Numbered from the stretch's first letter, positions 46,501 through 59,072 are shown. The stretch: DNA of 64,000 nt from Trileptium ribeirensis (GCA_030248225.1 JASANE010028793.1:23673-87672), one strand, 5' to 3'. The notes: generated by a model not told the origin, from the sequence alone. Numbers and translations are program-made.

Positions 46501-46990
46501 AGAGAAAACAGCTGCTTTGTTCGTTGATTAGATTGTTTTATTATTAGCTGACATTTCCATGATTTTAGTGGTAAAAAGATAGACAAATAAACCGGCGCTG
46601 ATTGTTTTGAATACGCGGGTGCTTATTTTATTTTAATGTTTACCGGTAATTTTTGTAATAACCGATCAAACCTTGATCAAACGAAACAGACGTTTGCGAA
46701 CTTTCAGGATGTATTTCCATTCAAATATTTGTTTTGAGCAGTGATTAGTTATAACGTTTCAATAATGTTGTAAAAATCTTAGCAGCGAAAAATTTTGTTG
46801 TAGCCAAAACCTTTGCAACAAAAAAATTTTTATATTATTTTTGTTAATTTTTATATTGGGGTATCTATCTCACTTGTGCGAACATTTTCGGATTTTCTGA
46901 ACTATTATATTCAAAATTGTACCTTTTTAGAATCATATTGGTTTAGCATAATCTTCAAATTAGTGATGCAACTGGTCCTACTCAGACGCA
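43582..46990. other. Intergenic sequence, no recognisable gene
   Basis: At 43790-43910 a cluster of CCTAGGCTTAG and GGCTAAGACTAAGG words followed by TATTTCGAGAACGGC matches the layout downstream of 8718. A minus-strand 122-codon frame at 44637-45005 is unrecognised. GC-richer patches lie at 45530-45700 and 46070-46160. No rRNA or tRNA was seen. Confidence 0.4.
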
Positions 46991-47190
46991 GCCCATGTTA
47001 CTTTTAGGGGTCGAACATCAGAAAAAGAACAACTTAGAGCGGGGGTTCGGGGTGCTGAAGCGCTTAGATTTAGTCTTAGGCTTAAATCTAATCCTATGTC
47101 GTGGAGTTGCCTCCCCATAAACACCTACGCTAAGCTGTACGAACAGTTTTCTCTAACGATATAACTACCGGCCTCCAAAGGTAACATGGT
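46991..47190. mobile_element. 200-bp MITE of the CCCATGT-ACC family
   Basis: The left end, GCCCATGTTACTTTTAGGGG (46991-47010), is roughly the inverse of CCTCCAAAGGTAACATGG near 47172-47189. The ends resemble those of the nested element at 34517 and 43152. The interior has CTTAGATTTAGTCTTAGGCTT. No clear target duplication was found. Confidence 0.5.
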
Positions 47191-47506
47191 TCTGAAATGT
47201 CATTAATTCAACTATGCACACTGTTAGATAAAACCTCAATGTCCAATAGCGAAATCCTCTGTTCAGTATAAATATTATATATATTTGTATTAATCTAGTA
47301 TAATTTAAAATCGCTTAATAATTTGTTCGCACACACCGCTGTCAAGGTTTTATAATACTGAAACTTTGCAAGTGGAATGCTTTCAACTACTACATCATTT
47401 TATATTATTGTGTTGTGTTGGCCTGATAAGTAAGGGGAAGGCTGCAGTTAATTATATAGCCCACATAAAATAATAATCAACAGGAAAAGTCTTGCAAAAC
47501 TTACCT

Positions 47507-47756
47507 AATTCCTGTCTAAAACTCGTTCAGCAACTATAGTCGGCTGTTCGCTTTTACCAGTTTTGTCCACAATGAACTTTGTTCGACTTCTAGCAAGGTG
47601 GCATAATCGGGCAATGTCATATACCACACAAGTTAGATTATGCAAGTCTCTCTGGTCGAATGATATTAAGTATTTATTAGCTGCGCACATATCATCCATT
47701 AACGGTTTGTTTTCTGTTTGACAGACATATATATTTCTTTTGATAGCTATCCTGTT
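47507..47756 (-). other. Coding-like minus-strand segment, unidentified
   Basis: The last 82 or so codons of a 190-codon minus-strand frame read as good helical protein (MDDMCAANKYLISFD, LTCVVYDIARLCHLARSRTK). The segment is preceded by an acceptor-like CTAATTTTTTGCAACAG at about 47757 and followed by a consensus donor, GTAAGT. The frame, however, ends in TAG immediately before that donor, so it is either a last exon, an exon that has gained a stop, or a transposon remnant. The N-terminal part of the frame (47757-48077) is of different character and probably non-coding. I could not name the family. Confidence 0.35.
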
Positions 47757-50397
47757 GCAAAAAATTAGCTTAAAAATATGGATTATTTGTATGTTTTTGA
47801 CGTAAAGCACCCAAACAGAAATACAATTTTCTTCGCTGTCTCTATATATACATACATGCTCAAGGTCTGAGGACCCAGAGGTTGAGAAGGGGGTCCTAGG
47901 GGTCGCCGGGAAGTGGTGGGGTGGGGCGACGCGAAAAGCAGCTATAGGTACGGCTCCTGCGGAGCCGTATGACCTGTTAGTGCAGTAATCGTGTCCTCCG
48001 GGATAACCCACTATCTCTCTATGAAAATGCATGATATATTTCCTGGACACCATCAAGCTACAATTGGACCAAACCATGTTAAAAACGTAGTGACAGTTAT
48101 AGATTTGTTATAATTTATTATAAATTCACATGAGTTACGCATAGTACACCGTAAATAGGATTAGTTAAAGGAGGCGTAAATGCTTCCGGCTCAGAAAATG
48201 AGTCAAGTTCTGCCTCAGTCTGAGCAATGTTTAAACTCAGACTATCGAAACAAAGCTAATTTATACTTAGCCAAAGCTTAACTGATTCGCTGAAAGAATC
48301 AATTTTTAGATCAGGCTGAGCCAAAATCTGACTAACTTTTTATGACTAAAGAAAGGCCCACATAAATTAGAACACAAATTCTACTCCGACTTTTCGGAGA
48401 GTAGCAAAGTGCTAAAAACCGAGCCGCACGAAACAGTTCTGTGCTATCTTACCGAATACAAGCTTATGATAAACTGACCTAGAATAAGCAAACTTAAGAT
48501 ATAACATATCTTAAAATAATGTACAAAAAATAAAAATACCAAACTTAAGATTAGATAACCTAAGAAATGCTGGTGCGAAATTCAATATTTCAATAGCACA
48601 GTTTCGATTTTTATTGATTTGTACCTAAATATTTGTGTCACTATATGTGTATATAGTCTAGTGTAACTGTGGTGAAACAGCAGCAATCTGGACAGGATAT
48701 ATAATTTATTACCATTGGTTTCAAATTTTTACAATATCAATAATACTCTCACATGTTGTGTGCAGTATGGTACATGACACCTAAGGAATTAGTCGTCGCT
48801 AGTATCTGATAGATCTCATAGATTGTCTATGGTTGTGATTTAAGAATGGCTATTAAATAATGTCACACTAAAGTAATCGTCAAAAGCCGATCGTATACAT
48901 GAACAAGGGCTTAATAACCATAATTTTGTCCCAGAACCAAAAAAAAAATTCGCTGTTACACCCGCAATTTGTGAATATATGGACATTTATTGATTTGACA
49001 AAAGTTTATGCAGCATATATATATCACTTGCTGGGATTGATATTAATTCGTTTATGCACCTATTTTTATAAGACATGGTTATTAGGACATGGTTGATAAC
49101 TGTTTTCTGACTAGAGTCAATTGTTGCTGTTATGTAACGCGAAGAGAATGTTCATATGCACTGAAAAGTATGCCGTGCTGCAATATGGACTGTGTGTACT
49201 CTGCGAGTAAACTATATCCAATATGATTGATTGATTCGGTAATAAAATTTAAGTTAAATTGATAATTGGCAAAGATGAAAAAACAATGTTGATACTTGAT
49301 CGGTTCACTGCTAAATCAATTTTATACTATATCTCCAGCATAATAAGTAATAATGTGCGTTTCTTACGGTGTGCAACAGTGTTAATTTTGACCAATGAAT
49401 AAATGCATTATATATGCATATCAGAAACAGAAGAACGTTTAAATATAATTAATATCTTAAACCCCCAACCCACGATTCTGTTGGGTGCTGGTGACTAGAA
49501 ATCCGATGCAATGCTTTTGGTTTAAAGCATACATAACAACTTTTTGTTCCATTCATAACTAAATGTATGGCTAATTTAGGGCTATATTAAGCAATAGCAA
49601 TGTTATTATCTTATAGACTAGAATGCCAAGTCAACCTAACTAAACCCTTGCTTATTATAATTAAACATAATTTACTTACAGATTTAGAAATATTTTTGAA
49701 GCAAGTTTTTACTGTTTTCATTTTTTACCGTTTTCTAAATCAATCAACTATCAGGATAAAAGAATTCGATTTAGTTGAAGTGCAAATTTGGACATATAAC
49801 AATCTCTGCAAAGAGAGTTTTAAATTCCTTCGTAAGTAGTTCAGCTATTAAATATTGTTCATCTGTCATATTGCTGTATCTGAATATTATTCAGTAAGTC
49901 TGCGATCTTATAAAGCTTTGGGGTCGAAAAATGTTGAAAACATTCAAAGACCATGTATCGTTTTGTTTGGCGTATGGCAACAATTGGGTTTTTAGCGGAA
50001 CACATATGAATATGAGTTATTGATGTTAAGCTATCCAATTTCATTAACCTTACCGCATCGATGAAGCATGGTTCGGTGTAATTAACTGATCCCGTAGTCA
50101 GATAAAAAGATATCACCTTCTGCTGTTAAGGCCTTAAATTTAATATATAAACCCATCCATTACAAAGGTTTAATTATGTATCAAAGAAAACATGATGCAT
50201 TTAATAGCACCAAAAGTATAACTGTAGAAAATTGTATTAGCACAGAGAATCCAATGTACGACCAGCGCTTTTCGTCATTTAAGAAATGTGGCACAACAAT
50301 CAGTAGTATACAGCGGGCTACACTTAATAAAAATATGTTCAAAAGAAACCAATTGAAAATAAAATTGTATTTTTTTCAATTGATATTAATGTTATTA
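47757..50397. other. AT-rich intergenic sequence
   Basis: No gene was seen. CATGCTCAAGGTCTGAGG near 47855 is like CATGCTCAAGGTTCGAGG near 22027; both lead into purine-rich GC patches. A plus-strand 91-codon frame at 50176-50451 is AT-driven and unsupported. Confidence 0.45.
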
Positions 50398-50546
50398 TTT
50401 TTAAAGGGAAGACATGTTAAAGTGAAACTGGAGTCTCTAATAAGTTATTAAATGCAACTTAATCCGTAGGATATCTTCTTTCATTGAATCGTAAAAGCAT
50501 TTCATAGCATGTCTTCCCTTTAAAAAATGGAAGATATCCTACGGAT
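50398..50546. repeat. Two interleaved perfect inverted repeats
   Basis: Arm A (TTTTTAAAGGGAAGACATG, 50398-50416) pairs with 50508-50526. Arm B (ATCCGTAGGATATCTTC, 50462-50478) pairs with 50530-50546. The order is A-B-A'-B', so the two stems cannot form as simple nested hairpins; RNA would need a pseudoknot. Both pairings are perfect (19 and 17 bp). Confidence 0.9.
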
Positions 50547-50892
50547 ATTCACCTATAGCAAATATTTGAATTCAATTTATAAGGCAAGAAAACTCTGGTG
50601 AATATATGATCGCTTTTCTAGCTCTTAATTACCAACCGGTCAACAGACTAGAAAGCTTTTTGAACGCCGGGTATTAGGCTACGTTAGGCTAGAACCGGTG
50701 GTGATACAATAACAAATTTAAGCGGAATTTGTGGATAGCTGCTAGCTACGACATGATTAATTCGTTTCCGCCGCACAAATTTAGGCTACATAGCAAATTC
50801 AGCCTTAATGCTATAAGCTATGCAACGTATATTTTAAACGAATGATAAACTTAATTTAATTAAACTTCATAAATTAGTTTCTATTTTGGCTA

Positions 50893-51033
50893 ACGTTGAA
50901 CAAACTTGCCGACTCTAAGAGTCGAACCTTGGTCGTTTGGCCTTTATTTGCGCTTTCTATTCGTTGAGCTTCGAAGATGATGGTTTTTGATTCCTTAAGG
51001 TTCCTGCCAATGTGAGCAAATAACAGCAAGCAT
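50893..51033 (-). mobile_element. tRNA-derived SINE, copy 2
   Basis: On the minus strand GGTTCGACTCT is a B-box match, and GAAGCTCAACG lies where the A box should be but is decayed. The 5' extension (TGTTATTTGCTCACATTG, then GGAACCTTAAGGAATC) and the 3' segment (GGCAAGTTTGTTCAACGTTA) correspond to the same segments of the copy at 24505-24695, which is the main reason for the call. Confidence 0.55.
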
Positions 51034-51995
51034 GGGAACACACGCTACCTAGATTTCAGAGCTCACAAACTAGTCCTGTATAAAGTTGTCGCAGAGCAAC
51101 CACAAACGTTAAAATATTAATGAGTTATAACCTTGAGTGTTATAGACATTAGGACCTGGCAAAATTAATTAAAACATGATAATTTCAAGTGAACTATACA
51201 ACAGAATCACTCGACAGAAGTGAACACATCGACACTCGATTTTGCACAAAAGTGAACGACGTTACGGCCCATCGAGCCGGCATATTGTCTAATAGCTCAA
51301 TTTGTATGAAAATATATTTAGTAAAATGATTAAATTTTGTTGCCAAATGTTTTAAATCCAAATGCTTTAACCAATTTATAGAGCTAGTTTTAACCAACAC
51401 CTTATTTCAATAACTGCAATTCAGAAACTGATGATTGGATTTGGATAATTATTTTTCTGTTTAAAATGTTTTTAGGTATTAGCATATTAATGCATTCTTG
51501 TTTGTTTCGTACTCCACAAGTTGACGGGCTGGATTTGAATAATCCAGTTTTTCATGATAAAATCAACTAAAATTTGGATGTGATCGTTTGTATAACGTCA
51601 GAATAGGGGGATTGATTTTGCTGAAATTTTGACAGCGAATGTGACCTGATATAATATAAATATATCGTAAATAACGCTGTTGTGTTGGTGGCGGGAGACT
51701 AACGGAATTCAAACTAATAGTTTGGGCTAAAAGCAACATAACATTTGGCGTTTTCATTTTAAAAGCTGACGATCCCAAATAATTTCACAGAGCTAGCTTG
51801 CGATCTGAAATTTAAGCAAGGGTGGTATTGCGTCGATGCCGCCAACTTTGACAACAATTAGGCTACAATGTCCGAAATTAGACAAAATTAACTATATTAC
51901 GCTTATACGTAACTTATTTTAACTGTTTAAGACTTAAGAATCAGTTGAACAGGTGAACATTAACTATTAAATACAATAAAACCGGATTAGGAATA
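51034..51995. other. AT-rich sequence, no gene seen
   Basis: Short frames only, and nothing recognisable. Confidence 0.5.
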
Positions 51996-53200
51996 AGGTA
52001 TAATATTATACAGCTTAACTAAAACCGAAAACAATGTCTTAGCCTGACGTCTAAAAACAAAATAAAACATCTTCTGGCGTTACATACAAGTTTTTTCTTC
52101 GTAGCTGCTTATTTCATTTATATATCGATATTTGGATTTTAGGGCAGGTATAATATTATCCAGCTTAACAAAAACCGAAAACAATGTCGTAGCCTGACGT
52201 CTAAAAACAAAATAAAACATCTTCTGGCGTTACATACAAGTTTTTTCTTCGTAGCTGCTTATTTCATTTATATATCGATATTTGGATTTTAGGGCAGGTA
52301 TAATATTATCCAGCTTAACAAAAACCGAAAACAATGTCGTAGCCTGACGTCTAAAAACAAAATAAAACATCTTCTGGCGTTACATACAAGTTTTTTCTTC
52401 GTAGCTGCTTATTTCATTTATATATCGATATTTGGATTTTAGGGCAGGTATAATATTATCCAGCTTAACAAAAACCGAAAACAATGTCGTAACCTGACGT
52501 CTAAAAACAAAATAAAACATCTTCTGGCGTTACATACAAGTTTTTTCTTCGTAGCTGCTTATTTCATTTATATATCGATATTTGGATTTTAGGGCAGGTA
52601 TAATATTATCCAGCTTAACAAAAACCGAAAACAATGTCTTAGCCTGACGTCTAAAAACAAAATAAAACATCTTCTGGCGTTACATACAAGTTTTTTCTTC
52701 GTAGCTGCTTATTTCATTTATATATCGATATTTGGATTTTAGGGCAGGTATAATATTATCCAGCTTAACAAAAACCGAAAACAATGTCGTAGCCTGACGT
52801 CTAAAAACAAAATAAAACATCTTCTGGCGTTACATACAAGTTTTTTCTTCGTAGCTGCTTATTTCATTTATATATCGATATTTGGATTTTAGGGCAGGTA
52901 TAATATTATCCAGCTTAACAAAAACCGAAAACAATGTCGTAGCCTGACGTCTAAAAACAAAATAAAATATCTTCCGGTGTTGCATACAAGTTTTTTCTTC
53001 GTAGCTGCTTATTTCATTTATATATCGATATTTGGATTTTAGGGCAGGTATAATATTATCCAGCTTAACAAAAACCGAAAACAATGTCGTAGCCTGACGT
53101 CTAAAAACAAAATAAAATATCTTCCGGTGTTGCATACAAGTTTTTTCTTCGTAGCTGCTTATTTCATTTATATATCGATATTTGGATTTTAGGGCAGGTA
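51996..53200. repeat. 150-bp satellite, eight exact-period copies
   Basis: The word AGCCTGACGT recurs at 52041, 52191, 52341, 52641, 52791, 52941 and 53091, and as AACCTGACGT at 52491, always 150 bp apart. Copies are nearly identical. Copies 1 and 5 share GTCTTAG. The last two junctions share ATATCTTCCGGTGTTGC in place of ACATCTTCTGGCGTTAC. The array begins and ends at AGGTA. As 150 is a multiple of 3, a minus-strand frame stays open across the last units (52830-53135), but this is a repeat artefact. Confidence 0.97.
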
Positions 53201-55587
53201 GGCACTAAATTGTCAGAATCGCACAATAGATAGCCAACCTCAATGTAATCCCTACCATGGCATGCGTAAAGGTATAGTGTTCGATTCCCGCTACAAAAGA
53301 AAAATGTAGTTTCTGTTGCTGGACAACTCGCTGAGGATTTTTCATACACTGAGACCGGACAACAAAAATCTTTAGATTTATTTAAATCTACACATGGATG
53401 CGTGCATTAAAGGGCATTCTGGAGATACAAAATGATTTTTATCGCTAAGCCCCGGCTTCTAATTAAATATGACATCTCTGCTGCAGATTCCCTACTATAT
53501 ATGTTTTTTGTATCGGGTGTTTTGATATTTATGATCAACCTCTGGTTATACGCATAGCTCAACAACGGCTAGTCGAATTGATGATGGCGCGAACTAAAAA
53601 TCATTTATAACGATGTACACTTTAGCGATTTTTTAGGGATACACATCTATCTTCATGTCTTCACTCATTTAAATAAACTATATTATTTGACTATTTTACG
53701 TCACAAAACATAAAAACCTGCAACATATACTGTATCTGTTCGACAGATATCTCTAATGTCATATATGCTTCGTACAGGGTTACACGTTTTTGGGCTATCT
53801 GTCTCGTCAAAAAGCATGAGTCAAGCTATAATCTTTCTAGCTAAATAATGAGCTCTTTTTAGATTATAGTTAAAATAAAATATTTACGAAAATCTTCACA
53901 AATATCAAATCTATAAGCTTTATACAGCTGTTTTAATATTTAACGGTTTCCGTGATACGCAGTACCCAAATTTCTTATGATCCGGAGTGCTGTTAGGAAA
54001 TTTCAGCTGGGAGAGGGTGCAGCCACGCATTGTGGGTGTCAACTCAACATAAAATTCCGACTGGAAAAAAATTGTTGACTGGGTGGGGTACCATATAAGA
54101 CTAGGGGATACAGCCCAGACCTTCCTTTGGAGACGCCGCAGATATGACCTCCTTTTACCCACATCTGTGCAAATACTACCTGTAACAAAAAATTTTTCAA
54201 ACTAATTTTCTTACCTATTAACTGTACAAATCCGAATACCTTATAATCCAAAATCCTCCAGAAAACTTCCTTCAAATGTAAATTATTAAAGGTTGATGCA
54301 TTTGTGTTGACGGATAGAATAGTCTTTTACAAACATCTTTAACTGGATTCTTTTACACAAATGGTCCCTAAAGTCGATTTATTTTTGCTCGTTTCACTTT
54401 TGTTTAGAAATTTGAACGCAGAATTTCAACTTGCTTTAAACTACGGCAAAATTTTTGTCGACAGCTTTGCTCTCTACGCTGTGAAATGATGGATGCATCT
54501 AGAGCAGCTTTAATAATTTTTGAGCACTGTCTTTTCGATGATGGTTCGCATCGTAATAACATTCTCTCTAAGACGCAGGCGGAGGTAGAGAAAAACAATA
54601 CTTTCTGTGAATATTTTACAAGCTCAAACTTAAAATTTTAATGCTGTGTACGATTTGTACCAGCATCAAAAATGATGAATTAAATCTACGTTCGACAGCA
54701 GCGATTTGAGTCAGACAATATATTTTTAACTAAGTTAAATAAGCTAAGATTTTTTATTTGTTTGCGGCATTTTGATATAGATCAACCGTGGCTTTAGATC
54801 ACGCCCTTACAGCATGCCGATGTATATCTTTCGATAATTTAATGTAAACGTTATAGCGCTTAATTTGCGGCCATTTAGACCACAGCTGCACAGCCAGATC
54901 AATCTGATTTGCACATTTGCAGGTCTGTGGCCATCTCCGTCTTCAGATATGTTCATCCCGATGGCAAGCTGCAAACCCACACGAAGGGCAGTGTTTCTTT
55001 ATTTCACATGGTTTTATACTATACGAAAGTAAATTAAATCTGCACCCACTAAACATTGTATTTTAATATTCTTATAGAATTATGACACTAAATGGTTGCT
55101 AGTTCAATAGAGAAAAAGCCGTTCTCTGTTTACAAACATCAAACTTGTTTGAGCGTAATTTTGTCGAGTTATAATTTAAAACAAAGTATCTACGCGATCA
55201 ATAAATGATAAACTATACGACTGTTTAATTTATGACGCCACAGCTGCATTAAATCTATCCATTAACAGAAGATTTTAGCTGTAAATAAAGGATAACAGAA
55301 CAGCTAACAACTCGAATAGTGTCGAACATAATAGCGAACACGTCGTGGCTCAAATAATGAACAAATCTGATCCTAATTCAGAGATAACGAACCTTGTTGA
55401 GCTGTCAATTCTTTCTAGTTACCATAGTGGGATGGTTCATTGTGTTTACTTTAAGTTTAGCCGCACTATATTTAAACTGCTTCTACGACAGGATTCCACC
55501 GCTAACATAAGGGACCTATTCGGAAAGTGACATGATTTTTGCTTGGAACTACAGCAAAAACTTGAAATTTACCGCAACCTCCGTGTA
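53201..55587. other. Intergenic sequence with a dispersed repeat
   Basis: The region 53990-54170 resembles parts of 36010-36060 and 37075-37150 (AAATTTCAGCTGG, GCAGCCACGCATTGTG, CCTCC words). No gene was recognised. Confidence 0.45.
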
Positions 55588-57617
55588 ATGCGGGATTCAT
55601 GTTATAATGTCCCCACCAGTTTGAACTTTTGTCCCCCTGTAGTGTAGGCTATACCGTAAAGACAGTGACAGCGACACCCATACCATATACAAAATATGAG
55701 GGTGTCAGGAACACCCTTAGCTACTGCATTTTGGCAGTAGAGTGCCGCGGAAACCCTATTGTTCTGCAGTGACAGTGTGGCAAACACCGTATAGTATTAG
55801 TATGGTGACTTCCATATTGTAAACTACTGAATAAAAATTTTTATCGTTGAAAACATTTTATTCTGACTCTAAAATGTAGAATGCAAGATAAATTCGAAAG
55901 TGGCACTTGAATCTATCCAGTGCAGTCCTAGACAATTGGGGCACTACCTGAACCCCCATGCTTGGGGCTCGCTCCACGTCCACCCCCCTCCGAGCTCTGC
56001 ATTGGTGCCCCCGTACCCGAAGCCAAGCACCCCCTGAACCCAAAGGCATCCTCACGAAGCCCCGAACTTCACCATCGCTCCCCCGAGGACCCGCACCCCC
56101 TCGCCTCGAGGCCTTGCACACCCGCCAACTCCCCCCCCCCAAGGCCCTGACGCCTCCGAGGCCGCGCGCCCTCCTCCCCTCCGGGCCTTGCACCCCACAG
56201 GGGCCCTAAACACTCTTACGGGTTCCCGAAGTCACCCCCGCCGAGTCCCTGCATTCGCCCGGGCCCCGAAACCGGCACCGTTTACACCCCCCGAACACAA
56301 GCACCCCCCTCCCGAAGCCAATCACCACCGAAGCAAGCACCCCCTTGAGGCCCCGCACCCCCCACACCGCTCCACCCCGTCCCCGAAGCCCCGCAGCCCA
56401 CAGGGGTCCTAAACTCTCTTCCGGGTTCCCGAAGTCACCCTCGCCGAGTCCCTGCATCCCCCGGGGCCCGCTTTCCTAGTGCGCGTCTGTACTAAAAATA
56501 CTAAACGATGAGAATAAATATGTTTTTTAATAATGCACAATACCACGACGAAGCAACATATCTTTACAACTGTTCTAGGAATTGTACAAACGGAACACTT
56601 AAACTTAATGTAACATATACGATGTGTTTTAGTTTACTATATGTATTGTCAAACAGTCCAGTCAGCTAAAATATATATACTTAATGCATTATGGCCAAAT
56701 GTAAAAGATCCACTTGCAGAAAGCTTGCAAATCAAGTTCTAGTGTACGAAGAAGAACCCTGCATCCCACGGGGCCCCTGAGGGTACCCCCTACCCCCCCC
56801 CTTCCGCGCGAAAATTTTGCTCGAAAATATGGTAGAAATTGGCTAAAATCGGTAAAAATAAGGTGCGAGCGGACGGAGTTGGGTGAGGTCATCGCCATTT
56901 TTCAACACCCCCTGATAACCGTCCCAGAGCCTATACTCCCCCAGCTACCCCCTGGGACCTCGGAGCGTCAACATGTATGAGCTGGGGGCATGTGGAGGGG
57001 AACCTACACCAATTTGCAATACCTTCGATAGTCCTCGAGAAGCTTTGCGCCTGGAAGCACCTGGGCCACTGGGTTTTCTACCGTATTTTCGGCTCCATGT
57101 TGAAAGTCCTTCCGGCCGCCTTCGGAGCGGGGAGGGGAACGCAGGGCCTGGCAGGTGCGAACACTCAGGAGGTATACCCAGGTTCTCGGTGAAGGGGGTC
57201 GATGACGAGTGTGGGACCCGTTAAACCCTGCTTCGGCATGTATGCGTAAATCACTAATATTTCACTTGAGATCACTGGATATTTATGATATCACGAAATA
57301 GAATCACAGTGGTGCAGACGACATCGGATTAAGCTACTAAAAATCCTGCGCCATACATCTTGCAGTTTTTCTACGGTGCCCCGTAGGCTATATGGGAATT
57401 GACCCTACAGTATGGCCGATACCATCAAAAAATCGTAAAACTAATATGGTGTGCTTGACACCCTCTAAAATAAAGCTAACAGCTAGCTAGCTACCCTATG
57501 AACTTTTATTTAAAAAGTAGAGGGTGTCTAAGACACCCTGTTGTGAAGGGTGTGCCAGCCACAAGTTGGGGTACATAAGTTCCAACTGGTGGTGACATTA
57601 TAACGTGAATCCCGCAT
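55588..57617. mobile_element. 2.0-kb inverted-repeat element with C-rich core
   Basis: The left end, ATGCGGGATTCATGTTATAA and on to 55637, matches the inverse of the right end at 57568-57617 over about 50 bp with about five mismatches. Inside each end are words of the form AGGGTGTC/GACACCCT (55700-55720; 57455-57560). The core at 55950-56470 is extremely C-rich on the plus strand. It contains an internal repeat of about 205 bp (CACAGGGG.CCTAAAC near 56192 and 56399) and a third related CACGGGGCCCCTGAGGG near 56767. No transposase was found. Proline-rich frames across it are compositional. The target duplication is unresolved. Confidence 0.7.
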
Positions 57618-58650
57618 AATATAGCGACGAAGTTTCGCCAGGGCTACGATTTCTTCAGTTTCTACTAAGCATGGTCACTATTACCCGGGTACACGGTATT
57701 CTATGTCGGGTACCCAAGTAATGCGTCTTGTACCCGGAAGTAGTCGGGCACGCGGGTGCCCGGGTATTAGGTATTTTGAATGTTACTTGGAAATTATTTT
57801 ATTATACCGGATATTTGCCTTATTAATTTAAGAAATATATCTTACCGAAAACCAGGATAAGTGAAGTAGAAGTACGCAGCGCACGGACATTTTTAACATA
57901 CATAATTCATATGAAGTCGATGTTCCTAATTTGAACACCAAGAATTTTAGTTTGGAGTTAAGGCTTCCTCCTAATAATGACAATAACGAATTTCTATCAA
58001 TTATATAAGTTAAAGATACAGGCAAGTGTCTTGGAAACTTGTAGCAATAAATATGGTACCTTTATTCACATTTTTAATAGTTTACATTGCAAAAAATAAG
58101 GAAATTAAATCGAGAACGCATTAACAAAATTTGCAGCTAACATACAAACCTTTAAGTTCTAGAACTTTGGGGGGAATTTAGCAAATCGGTAACAAAAAAA
58201 AACCGACGAATCCTTGCCTGATTATGCAAAATACAACTTTAATATTATAATATATCCTACTTCAAAATGACAGTTAAGTCCGGCCTTTAGAGGCGACATG
58301 GGCGATGACATATCTACAAAATAGACTTGTTTGCCAAAAGTTTTTTAAACATTAGATCAACCTGTACAAATAAATAATCTGCGGATGTTTCTACTGATAG
58401 TTCTACAAGTTATTATAAGTATTGTACTAAACTTTCGATCTCTAAAACCTTTAATATTTAAATCACAAATATTTGTATTATCGCATCGATATATCATAAA
58501 ATCGTATTCAAAATGTGGTCGTTTTTGTTACTTGGTAAGTTTGCTAAATGCTAAAATTCTGAATTTAGATTTTAATCAAATTCTTCGAGTTAAGGCTGAT
58601 AAAAATGATGAGCTGTTGTACAACCAAAGGCAGTTACTCCGTTAACCGGC
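57618..58650. other. Intergenic sequence with GGGTACCC cluster and one element end
   Basis: At 57676-57772 TATTACCCGGGTAC and GTGCCCGGGTATTA form imperfect inverted ends around several more CGGGTACCC words, perhaps a tiny MITE. At 58283-58304 GGCCTTTAGAGGCGACATGGGC is a decayed right-type end of the CCCATGTCACC family. No gene was seen. Confidence 0.45.
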
Positions 58651-59072
58651 GAGTTATTACCAAGTCCTAGCTGTACAATTTGTTCTCATAGCAGCTTACA
58701 GTTATGAACAACACGAGTAGAGTTTGACATATTGCGTTCTGTGTAGAACCTAAACGCTGAGCTATTACCAAGTCCTAGCTGTACAATTTGTTCTCATAGC
58801 AGCTTACAGTTATGAACAACACTAGTAGAGTTTGACATATTGCGTTCTGTGTAGAACGTAAACGCTGACCTATTACCAAGTCCTAGCTGTACAATTTGTT
58901 CTCATAGCAGCTTACAGTTATGAACAACACTAGTAGAGTTTGACATATTACGTTCTGAACGCTGTGCTATTACCAAGTCCTAGCTGTACAATCTGTTCTC
59001 ATAGCAGCTTACATTTATGAACAACACGAGTTGAGTTTGACATATTGCGTTCTGTGTAGAACGCAAACGCTT
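58651..59072. repeat. Four-copy tandem repeat, period about 97-108 bp
   Basis: ATTACCAAGTCCTAGCTGTA starts units at about 58657, 58764, 58872 and 58969. Each is followed by TTCTCATAGCAGCTTACA and TTTGACATATT. The third unit is shorter at its end. Confidence 0.95.

Noticed and set aside
52830..53135. A 101-codon minus-strand frame with two identical 50-residue halves
   Set aside because: It follows from the 150-bp period and loss of one stop codon; the other copies keep the stop.
51996..53200. Possible CRISPR-like array
   Set aside because: The repeats are 150 bp with no unique spacers, in a eukaryotic genome; it is a satellite.
55858..56457. Proline- and glycine-rich frames of 60-111 codons
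   Set aside because: A by-product of the C-rich core; no domain, and frames are open on both strands at once.
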